Part shown: positions 56,954 through 64,000 of the stretch, one piece after another | How the letters are laid out: every line of letters begins with the position of its first letter | How positions within the stretch are numbered: the stretch's first letter is position 1 | From: Eurosta solidaginis | Taxonomy: Eukaryota; Arthropoda; Insecta; Diptera; Tephritidae | Length of the DNA stretch: 64,000 bases | Direction of reading: 5' to 3' | NCBI RefSeq assembly: GCF_040869045.1 | Contig: NC_090319.1 | Span: 364,440,269 to 364,504,268 of the forward strand | Program-made: the position numbers and the translations under genes | Notes under the pieces: model-generated | The model's database searches: none | Told to the model about the DNA's origin: nothing | What the model saw: only the letters and a program-made list of their open reading frames with translations

Positions 56954-59900
56954 TCATGAAACCTGCTGGTGAGCAAAAAAGTCGGCTCCCTCACTAAAAG
57001 TACTATAAATGGTTTCGAATTTAGCTCTTTCTCTTGCATTATATCTGTATGGATAATTTTGTTTTAGACAGCTCAAAATACCATTTAACTTGTAATATTT
57101 AGATGGCCAGTGACAGCTACAGGGTGGCACACATGTTTTACAACATTCTGGTGGAATTTGTTCTTTTTTTCTATCCGGTTTCAATACAGACAAAATATCT
57201 GGCTTGCTTGAGCTATCTTGAGTCCAATAACAATTGCAGAATGCGCGACAAGTACAAAACTGAATACCGCGTTTAGGTAGCTTATGTGGCGGATCAGCTT
57301 TACACGCATATAATTTGTAACGATCCATACCGCCAAATCTTTCAATTCTGCCTTGTTCTCGTGCCAACCAGCGTTCAAGTAAATCACAATGATTATTGGG
57401 TTTGCCGGTGGGACGCAGCATTTGCATGCGTCGCCAAAGATCTGTACGTCGTACGTTTTCAAATTTGAGTCCAGTTTGCATGCGAAACAATTTATATAAT
57501 TCGCTATAATGTTCAGGAGGCAAAGATAAATTTCGCATAAATTTTGTCATCTCAAAATAAAATAAAAGTCGTATGCCATAAGTGATATGTGTGATGTGTT
57601 CAAAATTTGTTATATTCATTGCTGAAAGTGCCTGCGCATTCACCAACAATAATTTACGTCCCGTAATTAGATTTACGCGAAATGTGTTCTGTAAAGAGAT
57701 TAAATTTGTATAGCTTGGAAGGATTTGTGGTATCATAATGGCGTATGAGCACCTAGAGCTGGATTTCGAATCGATTTTTAATCGATTTAATAGGTCTTCG
57801 AAAATACATCATTTTACAGTTACAGTAGGTACAATATAATATTGATTGATCGAAATTAGCAGAAAATATTGTGGCGATTATTAGCATCACTGTGCTGTTA
57901 GTAAATACTCATACCACAAACACATTAAAGCAGACGCCGCCAAACACTGAAACAAATATTCGCACTCCATTCACACGTATTCTTATTCTCTTTCATTTAG
58001 TAGTCGCAGAGCATTTGGCGCAGTAACATCGAACGAATGTTTGTTGTCAATATGATGCATTAAGCGGATTATCGCGCTCTGACTAACAATTATTCATTTT
58101 CATTTTGCCGACGTCTACATTAAAGCAAGCCACACTTGTGTACATGAACACATCAATCATCATTTACACAGATTGATAGAAGGAGACGATGAATATCTCA
58201 CATACACATATGTAGTAATAAGCTAAGAGTTGTTACTAACACATACACTATTATGGCTAGTAGAAAAGCTTAAACTACAAATATACATGCATATCGCTGG
58301 TAACCAAGCAAGAGATAAAATTGTTCTCGAACACATTTTCGCGAAATGACTAGACCTTAGGAGAAATGGGTGAGCGAGAAAACCGAGAGCAGAAAAGCAG
58401 CGCAAGCTGAGGAATCAGTAATCAGTTTGATTTAAACACGCGGTTAATGAATTATAATTGTACCACTCCCAAAGTAGTCTAAATAAAGACCATTTTGCAA
58501 TACTGAATATTGGAGTTATTTATTTGACAGTTCAGCGATTTGAACGTAAGCAGACGGTGCACAATAAGCGGGATTTCCCTAAATTCGTTACAATATATTT
58601 ACTGTAATTTTTTAGTACATTTACCTTCACTGGCGCATATTCATAGTCAAAGTAAAATAGTTTCAACTTAATTTAGAATCATAACCTCCCAGCAAACATT
58701 CGGAGTGAAAAACGAGGCCTAAAAGACACCTTAATCGGAGCGTTTACACTTATTATGAGGTCATTTAAGAGCCCGAAATTAGTTTATATCCCTTCTTGCA
58801 GTGGTCGTCTGATATTAATTCTGCTCAGAATTTGCTTTTCAGAATCATTTACGTGCTTTGTATTTGGGATTTCAGATCAGGAGGGATTTTGGACGCATCA
58901 CATTAAAAATGTGATTATTGGTATAGAAACAGGAATTTTGGGTGAAAACCATAAAAGTTGGGCAAAGTGAGTCAGCTCTAATTAAAGACAAAGAGATCTG
59001 GACACACCTACCAGGGCATACCACGGATGCAGTTTTGTGGTTGCAATGAAAAAAGTCCAAAATAATCACATTGTTAAAATACACTTATTATGGAGATGAT
59101 TTGAGAGAAACGTCCATACCAACTCAAATCGTGAACAGCGACACGTTATAACAATGATTTTATTAAATTATTATAAAATGGGAACGTTTGTTCCAAAGTT
59201 GCTTTATTTGCTAAACACTATTGGCACATACATAGCTCATAGTTTTCATCATATCGGAGTCATAAAAGACTCCTATATGATCAAATTTCTGAGCCTCATA
59301 TTTTTCACATACATATCAGATTCCTAAATTATGAGCGCTCCGCCTAGGCGATTTTGGCGTTGCTTAACAAATCACGCCAGCTATCCTTGTTTCAATATAA
59401 CTTACACCAAGGGAGTTCAAGACTTCTTGGTGTTAATCTTTCCACTTCGTCTGCTTTCAAATAAGGGTGCCGATAGGCATACAACTTGTGCCAGAGCATC
59501 TTTATGCATTACCATAATATAACCTAGCGGTTGGCATTACGGAAGAAACCATACATCGTCGGCAGAACTTTTCTCTCGTTCACTGGACCAAACCATTGTC
59601 CCTCCACACGGTCCGTTTTTCCGAAACATATATCAGAGCTGGTATAATGAGAAATTTGTAGCGCGTTACTGACAAGAGTTATTCTATGGTTGATTTCTAA
59701 GCTAAAATTGCAGAGAAGGCAGATTTTTCTCTAGAAATTTCTGCGCGCAAAATTGGAATATCTTAAATAAAAATTGTTCATGCTCCATGGTACACGAGGA
59801 AGGTTTCTTTAATACTGCTATGATTAAATTGGATTAAACACAAAAATTATGTTATTTCAGTATCGAATACACTAGTTCCAATCCCATGCATCCAATTCGA

Positions 59901-60398
59901 TGGGAGAACCATGTGAAGAACCATGTTTTTGTGAATCGAATCGAAAAATCAGATTAAAAAAAAAAAAAAAAACTAATCGAGTCCAGCTCTATGTGCACCA
60001 AATGGAATCCGTATGGGACTTGCAACACCAACAAGTCAGCCAAGCCAACCAACCGTATGCCTAGTTATTCAATACCTTACCTGATATTGTGGATACCCAT
60101 ATTTGCGTATCCATTGATAACATTCATAGTTCGACCATTCATAAACTGACGGCAACGGAATTTCATCCACGACACGAGCTGCCAAATTGAGTAATGTATC
60201 GGGTGTGGTTTGAAATTCGATTGGTAGATTATCTTTTTTATATTCTGCAAATTTTTTGTAAATTTTTGGATATTGAAATTTGCATGCCTCCAATGGTGGC
60301 GTTCTTTTCTTGGGTTTTCTTGGTTTCACATATTTGTCATCAGAAGAATAGAATAAACCACGCGAAGTTGGCAATGTGAAATTAGTAGATGATGGCAT
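56954..60398 (-). CDS. SAM-domain protein with paired Cys-Trp motifs (gene 2), two exons
   Basis: Exon 1 60398-60081 and exon 2 57688-56954, joined across a 2392-bp intron (GTAAGG donor at 60080, CTTTACAG acceptor at 57689). The product is 350 residues. The start has an in-frame TAA directly before it. The SAM domain (about residues 85-153) has NYECYQWIRKYGYPQY, then FRVNLITGRKLLLVNA and MNITNFEHITHITYGIR. The intron cuts it after Gln106, the same codon position as in gene 1. Then come RRTDLWRRMQMLR, LLERWLARE, and the two motifs C251-x-C253-x3-C257-x-C259-x-W261 and C289-x2-C292-x3-C296-x-C298-x-W300, with WPSKYYKL after the second as in gene 1 (WPSRFYKF). The N-terminus and extreme C-terminus differ between the paralogues. 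Both frames are intact, suggesting constraint on both. The intron holds a solo LTR and an old LINE scrap. Confidence 0.88.
57870..58592 (+). mobile_element. Solo LTR of a gypsy-type retrotransposon, ATAT target duplication
   Basis: TGTGGCGATTATTAGCATCA at the left and GGGATTTCCCTAAATTCGTT then ACA at the right give TG...CA ends and 723 bp. ATAT flanks both sides (57866-57869, 58593-58596). AATAAA at 58482 serves as a likely polyadenylation signal, 105 bp before the end. A 4-bp ATAT target is typical of the insect 17.6/297 gypsy group. No internal coding region; it sits in the intron of SAM gene 2, in the opposite orientation to the gene. Confidence 0.85.
59350..59710 (-). pseudogene. Diverged RTE-like LINE tail in the intron
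   Basis: Block order on the plus strand: ACACCAAGGGAGTTCAAGAC, then AGGGTGCCGATAGGCATAC, GCCAGAGCATCTTTATGCAT, AACCTAGCGGTTGG, CCATACATCGTCGGCAGAAC, TTTTCTCTCGTTCACTGGAC. This corresponds to the minus-strand tail of the LINE at 8581-9060. No open frame. Confidence 0.6.
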
Positions 60399-60739
60399 TT
60401 ATACGTACGAGTGAAAATTACGCGTTAATAATTTTTACTTAAACGGTATGTAATACGTTGTTAATATTTAATTAAAAATTAAAAAAATAAATAAAAAGTT
60501 ACAAAACTGCAGCGGCACAAAAAAGAGTTTTTTATAAAATTGCTGAAAATTTCATTTTGTTTAAAGTTACAAAAAATTGTACTAATGACGTGTGAATTTG
60601 AAGCAGCAAAACGGGTGACTCTTTCTTTAGTGTGAAATATTCCTCAATTTTGTATATCTCCGATTTTGATGAAACTGCGCGTAACGGGCATTCAAAGAAC
60701 TGCGTGGATATCTGCAAATAGAGTAACGCCGTACCCCAT
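60399..60739. other. Upstream region of SAM gene 2
   Basis: AT-rich; no promoter element can be fixed, no other gene. Confidence 0.4.
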
Positions 60740-61870
60740 CCGTATTATCACCAATGTTGTAGACGCTCATCATCAATCAATTGCTTAGGCGGTTTGACAG
60801 GATAGCAGTCAAACCCACGTCATATGCAGATAACGTTTCAGTGATCATAAGCGGCAGATGTCTACCTACAATAAGCTTTATGATGGAACAGGCACTTCGG
60901 AATGCACATAATTGGGTATCTGGAGTCGGGTTAACCACTAACGCGGAAAACCCGATATAGAATTGTTTACTAGAAAACATAAGATCCCTAGTTGGACGAA
61001 TTCTTAGCTGAGAAGGCTAATTCTACAAGAAAAGCACATTAGAAAATATCTAGGCATTGTACTAAATAGTAAGTTGTCGTGGAAACCCCAGTGGAAGAGA
61101 GAGCGAAGAATGCGTCCGCGGCACTGTATATATGCAAGAGGATGTATGTGTGATCGTTACCCAAACTTTCTTATTTGGTATTAATGGCAGTTGTTTGGTG
61201 GACAGCCACACAAAAAAGTACATATACCAAAAACCTTGAAGGGTATGCAGATTATTAATTATAAGCATAACCGGAGCCCTAAAACTAACCATACAGCAGC
61301 CCCCCAGCGTGTTAGGGGGATTAGAATATACCCGCGGTAGGTATGCCTGTCGTAAGGGGCGACTAAAATACCAAATTGATTCAAGGGGTTGTGTAGCGCA
61401 ACCCTCTCAAGGGGTTGTTAGCGCAATATATAGCATCTCCAACCCAATTGTCAACCACGCCGTGGCGAATCCTGTTTGCCTAAACAGGCGAGGCTCAGGC
61501 GACCCCAGGTTCCTCATGGAACTTGGGAGTGGGGAGGGTGGCATGGCTTGCTTAGAAGGTTTAATATAGTCATATAAATCGTTCCCGATATGGTCGGGCT
61601 AGTACCTTAATGGTGATTTGTTACCGGAACGTACCGGATCTATATCCGGCAAAGGACCATCAACATCGATAACACTCCTCAAAGCCTTCGGGGTGTGTCT
61701 TTATCGTTAATACAATATCAATAACAACCCCTACAGCAGCATTGCGTGCCATTCTGCACATCCCTACTGCAGAGAAAATGGCGAAAAAAATACCGTTAGC
61801 CACTGTAACAAGGATCGAGGCCTTGGGCCAGCTTGGGTGTAAGTCGCTTAGCGCCATCTGATATCGGGCG
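60740..61870 (+). pseudogene. R1/Jockey-clade RT fragment split by a CAA-tailed retroposon
   Basis: The plus strand reads VKPTSYADNVSVIISG (the catalytic box, decayed from YADD to YADN), LPTISFMMEQALRNAHNWVS, VGLTTN; then RKYLGIVLNSKLSWK; then, across frame breaks, LIISITGALK. It resumes after the inserted repeat with PTAALRAILHIPTAEKMAKK. This is the palm-to-thumb order of R1/Jockey-clade RTs (Y-A-D-D, G-L-x-x-N, K-Y-L-G, I-T-G-A-L-x-T, P-T-x-A-L). The two halves are separated only by the retroposon at 61301-61731. Confidence 0.8.
61301..61731 (+). mobile_element. CAA-tailed retroposon with 9-bp target duplication
   Basis: The 431-bp reference copy: GTGTTAGGGGGATTAGAATA, TACCCGCGGTAGGTATGCCT, GGCGACTAAAATACC, CAAGGGGTTGTGTAGCGCAA, CCAATTGTCAACCAC, GGCGACCCCAGGTTCCTCAT, CGTTCCCGATATGGTCGGGC, TACCGGATCTATATCCGGCA, ATCGATAACACTCC and a tail of CAA-like units (61710-61730). 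TACAGCAGC flanks it at 61292-61300 and 61732-61740. Inserted into the R1/Jockey-type LINE. No open frame; it may be a SINE or a short LINE-3'-derived retroposon. Confidence 0.9.
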
Positions 61871-62270
61871 AACAGCATATGTGGTCTCTCGTCTGAGCTT
61901 CGAAAGAGATATTGGGGCCACAATTGAGACAGAGGGCTACCGTCAGAGTGCAGAAATTGCAGACCGTCGGGTCCGCTGTTTACTATGTCGCTCCTTGGTG
62001 TGAATCCGTCATGTGTAATTGTTGCACGACCAATTTAAATTTTCAAAATTTTCGGACAGTTTATTCCAATTTATTCGTAGTATCCATTTGGGCCAAGATA
62101 ATCGCTTAAATGTGGCCTGGGATATTTGCACACCCCAATACCACTACGATTGGAGGAGCTTGAGAGTGGTTATTAACAGTTTCTCTTTTGAGCTAAAATG
62201 CCGTAATTGCGCTTGAATACGCGGGATCTCTTGAGAGTCTAAAAAAATTCCAACTAAAGTTGAATCATAT
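61871..62270. other. Unrecognised spacer, part possibly LINE
   Basis: The LINE motif track is lost after about 61870. Nothing else recognised; the last four bases (ATAT, 62267-62270) are the target duplication of the solo LTR. Confidence 0.4.
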
Positions 62271-63009
62271 TGTAACGAAATTGCTTGCAAATCCTCTTAT
62301 TTGCAATCCTCTGCTAAGTTCGAATCACTAAACTGTTGAATAAATAACTCCAATATTGAATAATGGAAAAATGGCCTTTATTAAAGTACTTCACAATACA
62401 CTTATACTTTGCTACTCGCTGGCTTAATAACCAAACTGATTGATAACTCAAATGAAACTCTACTATTGGCCGCCAGATCGCGTGCTTAATCAAACTGATT
62501 GATAGCTCAACTCAAACTGAGTTACAGCGCCTCTACATCTGTTGCCTTTTATACCCTTTGGTTTCCTCGTTCGCATTTTTCCAGAATGTACTAGCATTGT
62601 CCATGAGCTCTCAAACTTCTCAGCTATAACTAAAATTGCACAATTTTATACACCTTTTAGGCGCTTCCAGAATCTACTAGTACAGTAGCTCTCAAACTTC
62701 TCAGATATATGCATGTGTTTGCGCATTGACTCTCCGCTGCTTGTATTCGTACATGGTACATATGTGTAGACGCAATTATTTATTCGTTTATGTAGATACA
62801 TAAAGATAGAATTATTGATGTGAATGTTTGTAGTGTACAGTCTTTCGCGCAAACATAGGCGTATAAGTAAATGCATCTGTATGTGACATCTCTCTGGGCT
62901 GCCTTATATATGTGTATACTTGATTTGATTATTAACGTAAATACTGCTTGGCATGGCCTTAGCATCGCCTTAGTGATGGGATAACTTAGTGATGCTAATA
63001 TCCGTGACA
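62271..63009 (-). mobile_element. Second solo LTR, same family, ATAT target duplication
   Basis: Reverse orientation: the plus strand begins TGTAACGAAATTGCTTGCAA and ends GTGATGCTAATATCCGTGAC then A. It is flanked by ATAT at 62267-62270 and 63010-63013. The reverse-complement AATAAA (62377-62382) lies 106 bp from the LTR end, matching the first copy. 739 bp. An internal partial duplication is visible (GAGCTCTCAAACTTCTCAG-like at about 62605 and 62687). Confidence 0.85.
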
Positions 63010-63013
63010 ATAT

Positions 63014-63718
63014 CATACCAGATAAAAGTTTTTTAATAAAATAACTTATCGAAGGTTATGGGCTTATCTACTTAAACTCTTTATTAACTTTTTTCCTGAT
63101 GAGAATTTTTTCTCCAATCACTAAGTGGCGTTTTCACCATCACCAGTTAATCAGTCATCTTTATGTTATAGAATTTCTAGCTTTCGCCATGCTAACTAGG
63201 AATCGACTCTCAGTTAAACGCATGGCAAAACTTTATGCAAAAGTCAGCTGTTTTTTTTTGTTTTCATTTTTTCAAAACAGATTTGTATTACAAAATATTT
63301 AAAATTATCACTTTAAATGCGAGGTGATCACACTGTGTTGATGAAAACGCAAATGATAAAGTTTTCAGAATATTTGCTATCTCACAGTCAAATCCTAAGT
63401 AAGCAAGGAATGACGAAAGCGTTTCTTAAACTGCTTCGATCTGCTCTTTTCCGTAGGATGAACATTGTATCTATAGATATAAGAAGCCGAAGAGTGGATA
63501 CGTCTTTCCTAGCATTTTTCTTATAAAACTGCTTAAATCCGTCATATACTTAAGGTATTGCAAACATTGGATCTTCTATAACAAACAAAAAATAAGAAGG
63601 AGCAATGGACCTGCATAAACTTCTCTAGTCATTCTCTTGTGCCAAAAAGCTGCTTTTTCCGGTAAAACTTGAACCGGCTATACCACAAGATGATCAACAA
63701 ATTGGTGTTGAATATGTA
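63014..63718. other. Unrecognised spacer
   Basis: Short frames only (63099-63302, 63317-63526), none with a known domain. Confidence 0.4.
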
Positions 63719-64000
63719 TATTTTTATACTCAGCTGAACAGGGCTGTCAGAGAATATTAATTTCATAACCCGTAACGGCATAAACTAATCGAGATAGATA
63801 TAGACTTCTATATATCAAAATGATCTGAGCGAAAAAGGAATTCATTTAGCCATGTCCGTCGGTCCGTCTGTCCGTAAACACGATAACTTGAGTAAATTTT
63901 GAGGAATCTTAATCAAATTGGGTATGTAAGTTCCTGGGCACTCATCTCAGATCGCTATTTAAAATGAACGAAATGGGACTATAACCACGCCCACTTCTTC
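63719..64000 (+). mobile_element. Start of another helentron-like element, cut by the window edge
   Basis: TTTTTATACTCAGCTGAACA, then CATGTCCGTCGGTCCGTCTG (63853), then ACCACGCCCACTT at the edge: the same start and order as at 1077, 27709 and 50569. Confidence 0.8.

Noticed and set aside
57181..57462. 93-codon minus frame inside SAM gene 2 exon 2
   Set aside because: Out of frame with the conserved protein, which explains the open reading.
57896..57900. TGTTA at 57896 as the start of the solo LTR
   Set aside because: Using it leaves no target duplication. Starting at 57870 (TGTGG) gives ATAT on both sides and matches the other LTR copy.

Overview
This window looks like accessory, repeat-packed DNA from the nuclear genome of a higher fly. 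I infer a tephritid-like fruit fly. The reasons are the AT-rich background, GT-AG introns, AATAAA signals, INE-1/DINE-1-like Helitron derivatives, tRNA-derived SINEs, RTE-, Jockey- and R1-like LINE remnants, and solo LTRs of a gypsy-type element with ATAT target duplications. I see no bacterial operons, rRNA, tRNA genes or CRISPR.

Only two host genes are convincing, and they are paralogues in opposite orientation: a plus-strand gene at 39471-40556 (66-bp intron) and a minus-strand gene at 60398-56954 (2.4-kb intron). Both encode a protein of about 340-350 residues with one SAM domain (closest in my reading to SAMD15). The SAM domain is followed by a helical region and two copies of an unusual motif C-x(1,2)-C-x3-C-x-C-x-W. 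The intron interrupts the SAM domain at exactly the same codon in both. I do not know a described function for the Cys-Trp repeats.

The rest is mostly mobile DNA. (1) Helentron-like elements (1077-2484, 4467-7864, 27709-28962, 45364-49136 plus a tandem partial copy to 49734, 50569-54605, 63719-64000). Each intact copy has a start with a CTCAGYTGAG inverted motif, a GGAC/GTCC microsatellite, GGGCGTGG-rich modules, a long array of a 128/130-bp satellite and a 3' hairpin followed by a CTTACTTGTT end. A second, related family is at 44029-44853 with a scrap at 30404-30500. (2) A piggyBac-like element (50507-56293) with TTAA duplications and matching inverted ends, carrying a decayed transposase and split by a complete helentron. 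(3) LINE debris: RTE-like (3310-3792, 8553-9610, 33371-34766, 29860-30060, older traces elsewhere), Jockey-like RNase H pieces (13716, 20005, 25710) and R1/Jockey-clade RT pieces (36250, 38135, 60740). (4) SINEs of two families, one tRNA-like and one CAA-tailed. Two copies of the CAA-tailed family have target duplications, and one of these sits inside a LINE. (5) Foldback or MITE-like inverted repeats. (6) Two solo LTRs, one inside the big intron of the second SAM gene.

Layout: 1-10 kb repeats; 10-14 kb mostly unrecognised; 14-31 kb satellite relatives, SINEs, MITEs and LINE scraps; 31-33 kb unrecognised; 33-39 kb LINEs, Helitron helicase C-terminal scraps and a CAA-tailed repeat; 39.5-40.6 kb SAM gene 1; 40.6-50 kb foldback elements and satellite helentron; 50.5-56.3 kb nested piggyBac/helentron; 57-60.4 kb SAM gene 2; 60.7-64 kb LINE, CAA-tailed repeat, solo LTR and another helentron start.
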